Below, piece by piece: positions 22,940 to 34,864 of a stretch of DNA of 64,000 nt. The DNA comes from Paraspadella gotoi (lineage: Eukaryota > Chaetognatha), in NCBI GenBank assembly GCA_051294375.1, contig JBJCIZ010000028.1, positions 551,623-615,622 on the forward strand, given 5' to 3'. The number at the start of each line of letters is the position of its first letter. Within the stretch, counting starts at the first letter, position 1. A program made the translations under genes and the position numbers. The notes beneath the pieces were generated by a model. That model ran no database searches, was not told where the DNA came from, and worked only from the letters and a program-made list of their open reading frames with translations.

Positions 22940-25900
22940 ATGAAAAAGAGACGATCTCACTCCGATTGCCGCTCCGTGACGGTTTTCAAAGGTTTATGCT
23001 TGCATGTGCGACGCAAGAGCTTGCGTTGCTTTCAGTGGACGGTGATCGTCATCGTCTTAGTTCTCTTGTTCTGTAACACGAAGAAGCGTCCGTGGGGAAG
23101 TTGCATCATCGACGCCAGCAAAGAGACGGCGGCGAAAGTCAGGTCGTGCGGAGAAAAACTTGTGCCTCTCGTTCCTGGTTCGTTTCGTCCGCAACAAACG
23201 TCGCTCACGTTTTACGGGAAAGCGGGAGAGATGGGCGTCTCTTGGGTGACGTTCGACGGAGCTCAGGTTCGGCGATTCCGACGTTATTTTTCAGCCTAAT
23301 CAATCCGTTTTCAATTTCTAATTGTAAAAACAAATTAAAAAAAACTTAATGACATAAATATTTGCCGACAAGGATTAGGGGTCGTTTTTTTTTTAAGGGG
23401 ATTTAAGGTTTTGGGTAGTTAGTGTAAGGGTGGTTAAGTAATTACTTTTAGCACGAATTTGTTTCGACGTAAGGCGTTTCTAAAATAATACCTACATACC
23501 CTGTTATTCTAACCATCTTGGGCCCCCGCCCTCCCCAGCACGATCACTACGTCGAAGTGAAACGCATGTCATCGTCGCCGACGGCGCCGTCGCCCGAATG
23601 GGACTCGTTCCGCGTTCATCCCTCCGTGTGCCACGTCTTTCTTCCTCGCATCAATGATTGTCGCTTCTCTCTCCTCCACGCGACAAACTTGACCGGATTG
23701 ACTCCCGGCGCCCTCTATTCCTACTACATCTTCTCGGGCCACGTCTCCCGCGAGTTCAGTTTCCGCGCGGGGCGTGGCCCCAACGAGCGATGGACCTTTT
23801 TAGTTTTCGGCGACGTGGGTCTGACGAGAGAGGGCGGAGGGATCGTGGGTCCGATGATCGGGGAGCAGGCCTACGAAGATTACGACGCCATGTTGACCGT
23901 CGGGGACTACGCTTACAATTTGGCGCAGGAGATCGGTGAGGGATTTTTATATTGGAATATTTTATATATTCATTTATATTTATATTTTATTATATATTAT
24001 TATTATTATATTTATATATATTTATATAAATATTTTATATTTTTATATTGTATATGGGTTACTTAATACTTTCGCCGACCGGGGTTAGGGTTAAGGGTGG
24101 TTTAGGGGTGGTTAGGGTTAAAAGGGTTTAGGGTTAGGGTATATATGTAATATTTTTTTTAAATAAGAATTTTTAAGTGTTTTTCAAAAGTCGCCAAAAC
24201 CGCGGTCGGCGAAAGTAAAATTTAGCCTTGTTTTTATATTAGGACAGAGACATATATGTATTGCGACGCGGGGTATCCCACGAACTTTCAGAGACCCTAC
24301 TGGCACGTTTAAAACCGCAACTTCGTATTTAGCCTGAACCGGGATTTCCAAGGATTGAATCCAGGACGCCATGTTGAGAGTTGAGACTTGTTCATTTTAC
24401 CCATTCAGCTATTATGACAAGGCTAAGTACGGACAATGACAAGGCGACATTAGATCGTACCACGACTGTATGTTAATTTTCGTATCTAGTCAAAAAGCTT
24501 CAAAGATTCTATCGACAAACTTTCCCCGCTCCCCTTTTATACATTCTTCTCGCGCTTGAAGGCAAGGGTGAGTTCAAAGCCGACGATTTCAAGCGAGAGA
24601 TCGAGCCGCTGTCGTCTCGTATGCCTTTCATGATGACGCCGGGCAATCACGACGGGTGGCCAGAGATCCCAGGTCCGACCCTGGATATTTGCTTTGCCCA
24701 ATTTAAAGTCAAACCGAATTGATGTATTTTCTTTTTTCGTTGGAATCCCAGCCTTTTACCATTACATGTGGCGGTTTCGACTGCCCGGCGTCTGGCCAGA
24801 CTTCAACAAAAACTTTCGATACTCTGTCGACTTTGGATCAAGTAGGCGATGCCGGCGATGGAATGTCTCATCCTCGAAACACTCACTTAATATAAAAAAA
24901 TCAATCCGATTTTTCCTCCCTCTTCAATTCCCGCTTTATTCCCTCTTTATTTCCCGCTCCGAGTCCAGTCCACGCCGTCTTCATCAACACGGAGCAACTT
25001 TACGACGGCGTTCATCGAAACGTGACGCCAGCCTCCGCCGCCGGCGCCGTCGCTTGGCTCAAACAGGATCTGACGGCGTTTGTGCGAAAGAGATTTACCG
25101 AACGTCCCTGGATCCTCGTTTTCGGGCATGTTACTCCTTATTGCCATGGCAACGACATTCGCTCGATCAGGCTCTTATGCGAAGACGTCACGGAGAAGGT
25201 CAATCCCGTACGTCGCGCGATCGAGGCGGAGCTCAAAGCTTTCGGCGTCGACGTCGCCTTTTGGGGTGACGTTCACATGTACGAGGGGCGTGTGGAATTT
25301 ATACACTGTACAATATACTTTATTTAATACGCGTTTAAACTTGAAGCTTAAATCGCTTAAACATTGAAGTGAAGATAACATAATGTCAAAACCCGAATGT
25401 AAAGATACTAAATATTTAAATCCCGATCCCCGTTTCCGTCGTTCTCTTCCGTGAAAGATACGAACGAACGTATCCCGTGTACGACGGTCGACGCCGCGAC
25501 AAAGGCGGCGACATCTCTTTTCACGAGTACGTGGATCCGCCGGCGACGGTTCACGTAGTCAACGGCGTCGGGGGTTCGCCGCTTTATTCCGACACGATCT
25601 GGACGCCCGGAGGATCCGCGACTCCGTTGAAGCTTAAGATCAAAGAGTGGTCAGCCTTCAGGTCTGACTTTGACGCGAGCCGCACCGTCCCTGAATTGAG
25701 CCGTCTTGGGTACATGTCGGTTATAAAATGTTGAAAAAGAGCTCGAACTTCTTTTGTTGTCTCCCGTAAAATCCTCGAGGTTCTCGGGTCGGTGGAAGCC
25801 TCGGGATTTTAATTTCGTCTTCCTTCGTCGGCGTCGATTTTTCAGGTCGCGCGACGTCGGTTTCGGTCGCCTCGTCGTCTACAACGCGTCTCACTTAAGT

Positions 25901-26068
25901 TACGAGCAAATCTCCGTGGAAGACTGTCCCATGGTAGACGAAGACATTGGCGTGGCTCCTTGCCAGGAGCGGAACCTCCCCGAAATCATCGATCATTTTT
26001 GGATCGTGAGAAGAAACGCGAGTCGTTGGCATCGCGAGAATTCGTCGTCGGGCTCGTCCGAAATCTGA
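22940..26068 (+). CDS. Purple acid phosphatase (ACP7-like), membrane-anchored
   Basis: Binuclear-metal acid phosphatase hydrolysing phosphomonoesters, likely extracellular or in the secretory pathway. Seven exons (22,940-23,266; 23,539-23,935; 24,562-24,672; 24,752-24,841; 24,969-25,278; 25,458-25,661; 25,846-26,068) total 1,662 nt and 553 residues with consistent phases. A single hydrophobic segment near residues 32-50 (WTVIVIVLVLLF) suggests a signal anchor. The Fn3-like N-terminal domain includes GVSWVTF. Metallophosphatase motifs: FGDVG, GDYAYN, TPGNHDGWP, VFGHVTPYC and GDVHIYERTYP; the tail has GFGRLVVYN. Odd point: the usual GHxH motif is GDVH here, so the first metal-ligand histidine is replaced by aspartate. 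All other expected ligands (D, D, Y, N, H, last H) are present. TMBIM4 starts only 240 bp downstream. Confidence 0.9.
24080..24145 (+). repeat. TTAGGG-like interstitial repeat
   Basis: GGGGTTAGGGTTAAGGGTGG followed by further GGTTAGGGTT and TTTAGGGTTAGGGT units in the phosphatase intron between 23,935 and 24,562. This is the cleanest TTAGGG-like run in the window. Confidence 0.7.
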
Positions 26069-26308
26069 TTTAATAAGATTTACTTAAACATAGCTCAGTA
26101 GTATTAATTGTCTCTTCGATTTAATTGGGCTTCTACATAGTTTACCTCCTATTTGCTGGCAAATATGTCTTTTAAATCTGTTGATTTTATCTACATCGAA
26201 TTTTGTGATATTTAATTTATCATTGAAATAAATTATATTTATTCCTCTATAGATTTTTTTTCTAAAACGCGCTCTCGTAACTGAATCGAGACAATCACGA
26301 GTCCGAAA

Positions 26309-28178
26309 ATGATGATGGAAGCGTCGCCCGAAGGTAAGGCGCTAATTATTTAACTTTAATTTAAAAAAAAAATATTTGTAAATAAAAATATTCAAAAAAA
26401 TGATAAAAAAAACCTCTTTTTTTTATCGAACCTTCTCTTCAGTGGGAATCGCCATGGACTCGAGCGAAGGAGGCGCGAGCCGCAAGGCCCCCGACGGGAA
26501 AGGAAGCTACAACATCCTCAACGATTTTAACTACAACAACAACGTCGCCTCCGCTCACATCTATATTAGGTGAGAGAAGGAAGGACCTTAGGATATGAAG
26601 TCTAAAAATGGGATGGAGTATCGTCTGTCGAGTGATTATCTATATTCGGTGAGAGAAAGGAGGACCTTAGGATATGAAGTTTTATATCATCTGTCCTCAA
26701 CTCATTCCATATCCGGTCTAATTAATCGACATAGTTTGGAAGACCACGACGTAGTTAGTAGGGCGAGACAGTATTTCGTACCAGGAATATCGAAAGGAAC
26801 ATAAAGTTTGAACAGACTAAAAAATATTGTGAATAGTTAGAACCGAGGCCCACCCGCTCTAGTAGGTCTATTCTTGGTTTCCAATCACTCCCAACCCCTA
26901 AAATTTCCCCAACCACTTCTTCCCCCTCCCCCCCTACCCCATTCCCCCCTCCCTTAGAATGGGTTTCCTCCGCAAAGTCTACGGGATCCTCTTGCTCAGC
27001 TGTTGACGACCACGCTCATCGCCGGCCTCTTCCTCTCCTCGGAACGAGTCAAGACCTTCGTCCAGGGTTCTCCCAACATGCTCGTCGTCGCCATGGTGTT
27101 CTCCTTCGTCACCATGATCGCTCTTTTCGTCAAGCGACGCGACGCTCCGGCCAACTTTGTGCTGCTCGGAATCTTTGTGAGTTTGGGGGTGTTGCGGGCG
27201 AGGAAGGAAGGATGAATGAATGTATCTAACATTTTTCCTATTATTTTGTCTCTTTTTAAGTAAATAGATTTTATTTTTGTTATGAAAACACGATTGTGAG
27301 GAACGTAATGTCCCCAAAAAAATCGATGATTGATGAATATGTCTCTGTAATAGTCTAATTGATTAAGAAAGAGTAATGACCCTCTGGCGTCCTATTAAAG
27401 CCTCTAAACAACAATTGACCCAACGACCCTCTGGTGAAATCACGATCGGTGAAAGTTCTCTTTGCAAACCCAATTAATAGTAATTTTATGATTATCATTT
27501 ATTAATGATATTCTATATCTTTTATTTCGAAAGACTCTAGTCGAAGCTTACACCGTCGGCGTCGTCGTCACCTTCTACGACAAGTTGGTCGTCCTCGAGG
27601 CCTTCGGTCTCACGGCCGCCGTCACCCTCTCTCTCACTCGTGAGTCGAAGATTGTTATATATGTTTTTATTAATATTAATTATTAATACTTCTCCTTCCA
27701 GTCTACACTCTGCAATCGAAACGCGATTTTTCCGGATGGGCCGCGGGATTATTCTCCGTCCTCTTCGTTTTGATAATCGCCGGGTTTTTGCAGGTTTCCG
27801 TTCCGCTATTATTTTTTATTATTATTGTTATTATATTATTATAATTAATATTTTAATATCGATGCAGATATTTTTTCACTCTCACGTGATGGAGATGGGA
27901 ATCGCGGTCGGCGGCGCCGTTCTCTTCTCTCTCTTCATCGTCGTCGATACTTCGATGATGATGCATCAACTCTCGCCCGGTGAGACAGAGAGAGAGAGAG
28001 AGAGAAAGAAAAAGAGAGAGAGAGAGAATGCGAGCGAGAGAGAGACAGAGAGATCCTTTTAATTCCATTTGTCTTCTTTCCAGAGGAATACATCTTGGCG
28101 GCCATCAACTTGTACTTGGACATCATCAACCTGTTCCTTCATCTCCTGCGAATCCTCAGCGAGATGCAGAAGAATTGA
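26309..28178 (+). CDS. TMBIM4: Lifeguard-4 / TMBIM4-type BAX-inhibitor family protein
   Basis: Multi-spanning Golgi/ER membrane protein of the TMBIM (BAX inhibitor-1) family, linked to Ca2+ handling and cell survival. Seven exons: 26,309-26,333; 26,443-26,569; 26,958-27,176; 27,534-27,639; 27,702-27,793; 27,868-27,979; 28,084-28,178. Family marks are RKVYGILL near the first helix, [32 protein letters not shown] and the C-terminal [22 protein letters not shown]. Helices are spread through exons 3-7, about seven in all. The exons sum to 776 nt; one base is missing near 26,990 (ATCCTCTTGCTCAGCTGTTGA should encode an unbroken LLAQLLT), and restoring the frame gives about 258 residues, close to the family length. 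The fault is probably a consensus error. Exon 2's donor region is duplicated (see 26,555-26,685). Confidence 0.88.
26555..26685 (+). repeat. Duplicated exon end and donor in TMBIM4
   Basis: CATCTATATTAGGTGAGAGA with the following AAGGACCTTAGGATATGAAGT is repeated once about 70 bp downstream as TATCTATATTCGGTGAGAGA plus the same tail. The first copy contains the true exon 2 end (26,569) and donor; the second lies inside the intron and retains a GTGAGA donor-like site. Confidence 0.85.
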
Positions 28179-28731
28179 GTTCCATTCCTCACGTTACGCT
28201 ATATAATACGGAAGATGAAATCAATTCGCCCGGATGTTCTTTCAAGGAAACTATTATTATTTTTTCTTCTCATTGTTATCGGGGGGGGGGAGGTGTTTAT
28301 TTGATGTTTTGAACTTTTGAACGCAGGGATATGAAAATAATAAGTTTTAAAACTAGATATTTTTCCCCTTATTCTTCGTGATTTAATGATTGATATTGCA
28401 TATAAATTAAGGTGATATTTCTTCAAACCAATTGGAATATCGGCCTTTTTACAATTCTGTAAAAAATTTTTATTCCGGTTCCATCAAAGTTTGTGACATT
28501 GTGAACCTTGAAACTTTCCGTGCCAGAAAAGTAAGATTTTTACTCTCGATATACGTCGACTTCTGTTTGTAATAGTCGTGGTGTCGCGACATTTATATAT
28601 CTCTAATATTTCGCTTATGTGTAAAAAAGGTTATGGAAAAATGGAACGGAGCTAATCCGGTTTTCCTCTCTTGCGTTATTTTGAAATAACTTGTTTTCCA
28701 ATGATTTTCTCGGAAATGCTCTTTCTTTTGG

Positions 28732-28801
<70 letters not shown>

Positions 28802-28955
28802 CTCGGAACCCCTGCACTCGTAATTCTAGTCAAAACTAAAGACGGCTGAGCCGATAACGAATCCCTTTTTTCTCCTAAGAAATATCCTAGCGAACTAAAA
28901 TATTCGTCGCTCAATAGTGAATCGCTCGACGATCTAAAACTTTGGCGTCCAGTCA
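28179..28955. other. TMBIM4-eIF3d intergenic region with (CT)n array
   Basis: AT-rich 3' flank, a poly-G run at 28,280 and a ~62-bp (CT)n array at 28,736-28,799 followed by TACCTCGG. Upstream of the eIF3d ATG there is TTTTTTCTCCTAAG at about 28,867, a possible acceptor. No gene is supported. Confidence 0.6.
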
Positions 28956-31900
28956 ATGGCGAGTTTCAGCGTGCCCGTGATTCAGGACAACCCCACGGGA
29001 TGGGGCCCTTGTTCACTTCCGGAAGTCTTCAAGGACATGCCTTACCAACCCTTCGCCAAAGGAGATCGGTTGGGGAAGGTCGCGGATTGGACCGGGGCCA
29101 CTTACCAGGACAGGCGATACACCAACAAGTGAGTTTTTATTTAAAATAATAAGCATAGTTTATACTAATTCTATGTATCTATATTGTATAAATATAATTA
29201 TTCATTTATCTTTCTCTCTCTCTTCAGATATTCGTCCCAATTCGGACAAGGCAACAGCCTCTACGCCTACATCCACGAGGAAGACGAGAGCACCTTCCAG
29301 CTGGTCGACAGCTCCAAGCAGCAGAAGCCTCTCTTCCAGCGGCAGCGCAAGTTCCAGCAGCAGCAGCGCAACCTCCGTCGACAGCAGCAGCAAAAGGACA
29401 AGACCAACGTCAACATGCAGATTCTGACCAAGAGTCAGAAGAATAGGGAGAGGGACAGGCAGAGACAAGTCAGGAAATGGCAGAAGCAGTACGGTAAGAG
29501 TTATATTTTAAAATGTATATTATTTATATGATACGTTTTCGTTTGTATGTACCTATATTCTTTCATTTTCGCCGCAGGAAATCGTATCGAGCAGAAACAA
29601 GCCGTGCAAATCAAGCACCGCGACGCTTCCGTTCAAGTACGTTGATGATTTAATAATTGAATGAGAGGACAGACCGTTTTTAAACCTCCTGTTATATAGA
29701 CAATCTTATCCGAAGACAACGCTTATTTTATAAGTAATACTTTCTTAATTGTCATCTGAAAACTTTTAAAATATGGTAAAACTTATATAATTATATATTG
29801 ATATCGTAACTTAGCATTCAATGTTCTAATTCCCCTTCCCGCCTAAAAAAAAAAAAAAATAGGTAAAGGACACTTGGGCCGTTGTGGAGGAAATGGATTT
29901 CCCCCGCCTGGCCAAACTCTCCCTGCCCAACGTGGTCGAGGCGCAAGACATCGTCAAATGCGGGACGCTCGAGTTTTACGACAAGACCTACGACCGAGTC
30001 AATACGAAGACCGAGCGCCGACTGCAGAGAGTCAACAGGATCTTCCACAAAGTAGGTGGAGACTGGAGAAGATGTTGTGATGTTGTGGTTGCTGCTGTGG
30101 CGGGAGAATCTGCTGTGTCCAAGATTGTAGTGTGACGGTTGGATTTTTTTCACGGATCATTTTGGAGGACGGATTTATCATGTGTCATTTTTTTGTGGGA
30201 GTCGGTCTTCACTTTAATTATATGTAAGGGATGATTACTTATAAAATATTTGTTTCGGACTTATCTTTTCGTTGCATTTAGAATTTAATATCAATGACGG
30301 TTTTTTTGTTTTGTTTACAGACAACAAAGTTTATTTATTTTCAAAGGAAAACGTAACGAAACGATACATATATACGTTTTCCTTTGAAAATAAATAACCT
30401 TTGTTGTGTGTAAACAAAAAAAACTCATTGATCTTAAAATATATTGATAGAAAATTTATAGTAATAAAAGGTAATATATAATATATTTATTTTTTCTCAA
30501 ACCTTTTCAAGGTGACGACGACAGACGATCCCGTCATCCGTCAACTGGCGAAGACGACGGGCAACGTCTTCGCGACGGACGCCATCTTGGCGACGCTCAT
30601 GTGCGCCACGCGCTCCGTCTACTCCTGGGACATTTTGGTCCAAAGGGTCGGAAACAAACTCTTCTTCGACAAGAGGGACGATTCGGGTCAGTTTTAGTGT
30701 CGGGTGGGATCGTGGAGTTTGGGTGGCATTTACTGAGAATCGGTTCTTGGATTTAATAATAAATTTGCAAATGATTAATGACAAATTTTCTTAGATCTTT
30801 AACATTAAAACGACTAAAAGTACTAACGTTTAATAATTTATCTTGAGATTAAGGAAGAAAAAAATGTTATTTTTTGTTAAATAAAGTTTTTACTTTAACA
30901 ACCTCCCTCTTTTCACCCAATCAGAGTTCGACCTCCTGACGGTGAGCGAGACGGCCCAGGAGCCTCCCCAGGACGAGGGCAACTCCATCAACTCTCCCCA
31001 CAACCTCGCGCTGGAGGCGACCTTCATCAACCACAACTTCTCCCAGCAAGTCCTCAAGTCGGTGGAGAAGCCCGAGGACCGGTTGGCCTTCGAGAAGCCC
31101 AATCCCTTCGTTCAGGAGAAGGACGAAGAGAAGGCGAGTTTAAGAGTTTTAGTTTTAATGTTGATAAATTCATTTTAAAATAATAATGCTATGAGTACAA
31201 TGATGGATACAATAACTATCAATTTATTTTATAAATGCTATGGTACTTTAGATAGTAACATAGCCGGATCCTGCTATCTTTCTTTTACGGCTCAAACACA
31301 GTTTAGTTTAGGCCTATTAACTACAGAGCATTACCTGGTTTCCAATTAAATAAAAGGACCCCACCCCTTATGTTTTAGGTCGGGAAATACTATAATTGTA
31401 CTCGACACTCGTACCAAAATAACGGAGCTCATGATGAAATTGATACAACTAATGAAAATAATTGTTTTCATTCGTTCGATAATCGATAATATCTTGCCCC
31501 CGACTTTGGACACGCCATGCTCAATTAAAACTAAATTTATCTCTCAATATCGCACCAGGAGGTAGCCTCAGTGGCCTACCGCTACCGGAAGTGGGACTTG
31601 GGCAACAACATCACCCTCGTCTGTCGATGCGAACACGACTCGGTCATGATCGGACCCAATGGAGAGAATCAGTTCATCAACGTCAAGTCGCTCAACGAGT
31701 GGGACTCCAAGTCAGTTATCTACTTATTAATGATTTATGATTATCAATGATGTTATATCATTGCTCTTTTTTTTTTCCAGATTGGCGCACGGCGTCGATT
31801 GGCGTCAAAAGTTAGACACTCAACGAGGAGCCGTCGTCGCCACAGAGTTGAAGAACAACTCTTGCAAGTTGGCCAAATGGACGGTGAGTCTTTTATTTAT

Positions 31901-32611
31901 TTTGTTATATCAATCATTTATCGTTTTTCTTCCTTTTACAATTTTCTTTCTTTTTTTCCTTTAGGTAAGTTCTTTGATGGCCGGGTCGGACCAAATCAAG
32001 TTCGGCTACGTCTCTCGCGCGTCGCCCCGGGATTCCACGCGTCACGTGATCCTGGGCACGCATCAGTTCAAGCCGAGCGAGTTCGCCAATCAGGTTCGTG
32101 CGTGGACGCGTTTGGTTATTTATATAATTTAATTGGCGTTTAATAATAAATGTACGCAATTAATTCCCGTATCAAGATTAATTTGAACCTCGACAACGCC
32201 TGGGGAATCCTGCGCTGCATCGTCGACACTTGCATGAAGCTCAAGGAGGGAAAATACCTCATCATGAAGGTCGTTATGATAATCATTGTGACATAATTAC
32301 TATCGGAAATGAATGACAATCATTGGTCTTTACAGCGGTTATTTAACAAGCTTATTCCCCCCCATCCCGGGATCAGGATCCCAACAAGCCCGTCATCCGC
32401 ATCTACGACATCCCCGACGATACCTTCGAATCTTCCGACGAAGAGGACGACGAAGACGGCGACGACGAGGACGAAGACGACGACGAGGACGAGGAGGAAG
32501 AGTCCGACGAGGAAGAGGAAGAAGAGAAGGAAACTGAGGGAGAGAAGAAGGTGGAGGAGAAGAAGGTGGAGGAGAAGAAACCGGCCGAGGAGGAGAAGAA
32601 GGAAGAGAAGT

Positions 32612-32613
<2 letters not shown>
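28956..32613 (+). CDS. EIF3D: Eukaryotic translation initiation factor 3 subunit D
   Basis: Subunit of the eIF3 complex on the 40S ribosome; eIF3d also has a cap-binding activity used by selected mRNAs. Eleven exons (28,956-29,128; 29,228-29,491; 29,578-29,636; 29,863-30,051; 30,512-30,686; 30,925-31,133; 31,559-31,710; 31,782-31,883; 31,965-32,093; 32,177-32,269; 32,377-32,613) total 1,782 nt and 593 residues, frame-consistent. Hallmarks: start [30 protein letters not shown], the RNA-binding QxQxRxxRRQ-type Gln/Arg segment, [56 protein letters not shown] and [14 protein letters not shown]. The C-terminus is a long Asp/Glu then Lys/Glu tail, longer than in vertebrate eIF3d. The exon ending at 31,133 has a GC donor (AAG|GCGAGT). 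Dense, uniform coding with no frame breaks. Confidence 0.96.
30283..30438. repeat. Near-perfect ~155-bp palindrome in eIF3d intron
   Basis: Left arm from TTTAATATCAATGA through TTTACAGACAACAAAG to TCAAAGGAAAACGTA is matched in reverse by TACGTTTTCCTTTGAAAATA, CTTTGTTGTGTGTAAAC and TCATTGATCTTAAA. The arms are about 65-70 bp with a short loop near 30,360. This is a foldback/MITE-like structure, or a long-hairpin RNA when the intron is transcribed. Confidence 0.85.
31190..31545. repeat. Dispersed repeat related to the DNAI3 intron repeat
   Basis: Shares words with the segment at 11,095-11,285 (and its copy at 3,840-4,025): TATCTTGCCCC(T/C)GACTTTGGACA, AACATAGC followed by GG, and ACCTGG(C/T)TTCC, but in shuffled order. 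This suggests two diverged members of an interspersed repeat family. It sits in the eIF3d intron following the GC donor. No coding potential is visible. Confidence 0.45.
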
Positions 32614-32642
<29 letters not shown>

Positions 32643-32993
32643 TGTGTCAGAGAAAGGTTGGTCACAGAGGAAAGGACACAAAGCGACGTCTCTCCAACAT
32701 TCGGTCCCGTCGTTTGTAAGAACGAAAACAAAAACAACTGTTCCCTTCCCTCAAACCTCGGATATTTTTAGAAACGAATTGAATCTACTAATGTAGAACT
32801 TATATATATTCGAGTCACGAAAAGTATATAACCTTTTTTTTTTCAATTTTAGTTTTTAAATTAACGGACTCCTTTTCAGTTTTCTAGTATTAAGTCTTTT
32901 TTTCTTCAGGCGCTTCAGTTTTCTATCGAATTATTTTCTAACTTCCAGGTTTATATTTTATACTAGCATAAAATAAAACTTAAGATTTTAAAA

Positions 32994-34864
32994 ATGTTGA
33001 AAAGCGAAGAGAAACAATTTGACGAAGAGATGGAGAGCGAGGAGGAAGAAGAGGATGACGACGACGACGACGACGAATCCGGAGAATCCGACAAAGAACT
33101 TCAGATCGCCTTTGAAAAAGGTATTAAAACTCATTTGATTATCAAAATTATTTATATACATTGTAATGATTAAAACTCCATCCTCTCCCCTCTACGAAAA
33201 GGCCTCCTCAAACCCGGCCTCTTCAAAGTTGAGGAGAAGAAAGAGCACGTGAACGACGTCGCGGGTCTGAAGGCGGCGCTGGACAAGTTCGAGACGAGAC
33301 GGAAGCTGGAGTGGGTGGAGAGGCTCGAAGTCACTCAGTCGGCCGGAGATGGGACCGAGGATGTGTCGCCCGCCGTCGACGCCAAGACCAAAGACTCGGA
33401 GGAGCTCGTCCACGATGACTTTCGCCGGGAGATGGCCATTCATCGCCAGGCCCAGGCCGCCTGGCTGGAGGCCCTCCAGAGATTAAGGAAATTGGGTACG
33501 CCCTCGGGGTGGTCTTCGTCCGTTTAATCCTTTATTTGGTAAGTTTCCCGTAAAAAAATTATCATTATCATTGTAATTTTTTGCCATTTTGCCCGACAGG
33601 CGTGCCGACGAAACGGCCCGACGATTATTTCGCGGAGATGGTGAAGCCCGACAATCACATGAAGAAAGTTCGGGAGAAGATTCTCTCCAAGCAAATGTCA
33701 ATGGAGAAGACGGAGAAACTGAGGAAACTCAGGTAAGAGGTTTTTCCTATTAGACTATTTTTTTTTTTAATTTATGATATTTGTAATTTGTAGTAATGTT
33801 TTATATGGTAGTCGTTGCGGAAGCGAGTGTTGCTCGTGTTCCTCCCTCCAAAGTCATAGTACTTGTCTTCAGACGTTACCTTGTGCTCATTTAACTCTCA
33901 AATCTCGGTTGTAAGCCCCTACATTCTTTCCGGCCAGCCAATCTATATAAACCCGTACCCAGGTACCCTAGCTATGGGAAATTGAGTAGGCCCGTGTATG
34001 CATGGCAAGGCCGAAACCTGGTTCCAAGCCGAAAAAACCTTTCCAATGTTGGCGAGGAAAATATAGACAGTTATTTTTTAGCTTAATAAACCATTGAAAC
34101 GGCTAAGCAGGACGGGTGAAGCGTGAAATCCAAATCATGCGCCAGTGAGGGATTATTTTCCCACGTAAAATTCTATTTTCTCTCTGCTCATTTTCGGCTA
34201 ATATAATTAACTACTTAACTACTCAAAGACGAGATGCTCACAGGCTCGGTACAAGGTGTTTGTGGCTATTGGATGCTACACCATGCCTGCTACATTGATC
34301 TTTAAAAATAATGAATTTTGTTTTCATTTTACCGATTTATTAATTTATCGAATACCTAATCAATTTTAACGATCGATCCTTTCACCCCTTTCGTCCTGCA
34401 GAGAACTCAAGAAATACGGCAAGAAAGTCCAGCAAGAAGTCTTGGCCAAACGGCAGAAGGAGAAGAAGAACCTCGCAGACTCCGTCGCCAAATTCCGTCG
34501 CGGAATCAACGATAAACTCGACTTCATGAAGGACGACGACTTTGGCGGCGTCGAGGCCGAAGACCGACGCCGTCGGACCGACAAGGCCGACAAACCGACA
34601 ACTCCCAAGCCGAACAAGAAGCGAATCGAGAAGAACAAAAAGTTCGGACACGGAGGGCAGAAGAAGAGGGGCAAGTACAACACGGCCGACTCCGCCGCGG
34701 ATCTATCGTCGGGACCCAAACCGAAAAAGGGAAAACGAGCTGGCCCGCCGGCGGGCAAGGGCGGTTGGGGAAAGACCAAGACGGCGGCGGCGGGGAAGAA
34801 AGCGGCGAAGGCGCCGCGACTCGGGAAATCGAAAAGGATGCAGAATAAAAACAAAAGGAGATAG
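32994..34864 (+). CDS. EBNA1BP2: rRNA-processing protein EBP2
   Basis: Nucleolar factor for 27S pre-rRNA processing and 60S assembly. Four exons (32,994-33,120; 33,202-33,495; 33,600-33,732; 34,402-34,864) total 1,017 nt and 338 residues in frame. Order: Glu/Asp-rich N-terminus, GLLKPGLF then WVERLEVT, the EBP2 core with HDDFRREMAIHRQAQAA and RPDDYFAEMVKPDNHM, KILSKQ, a Lys-rich coiled coil (ELKKYGKKVQQEVLAKRQKE), DKLDFMKD, and a basic tail with KKFGHGGQKKRGKYNT. The family's usual length is about 300; the extra residues are mostly in the acidic and basic ends. An AATAAA lies inside the last codons (about 34,846). GBA2 begins 275 bp after the stop. Confidence 0.95.
33733..34401 (+). other. 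EBP2 intron 3, unique-looking
   Basis: 669-bp intron, clearly longer than the gene's other introns (81-104 bp). It has GC-balanced blocks (GTACCCAGGTACC, CCTGGTTCCAAGCCG) and CTACACCATGCCTGCTAC, unlike the AT-rich introns nearby, so a decayed short interspersed element is possible. No second copy was found in the window. Confidence 0.4.

Noticed and set aside
27853-28129. Minus-strand Ser/Leu-rich ORFs near the TMBIM4 last exons
   Set aside because: They are antisense to a GAGA repeat and to confirmed TMBIM4 exons.
32393-32737. Ser-rich minus-strand ORFs opposite the eIF3d 3' exon
   Set aside because: Antisense of the GAG/GAC-rich acidic tail; low-complexity coding gives long open frames on the other strand.
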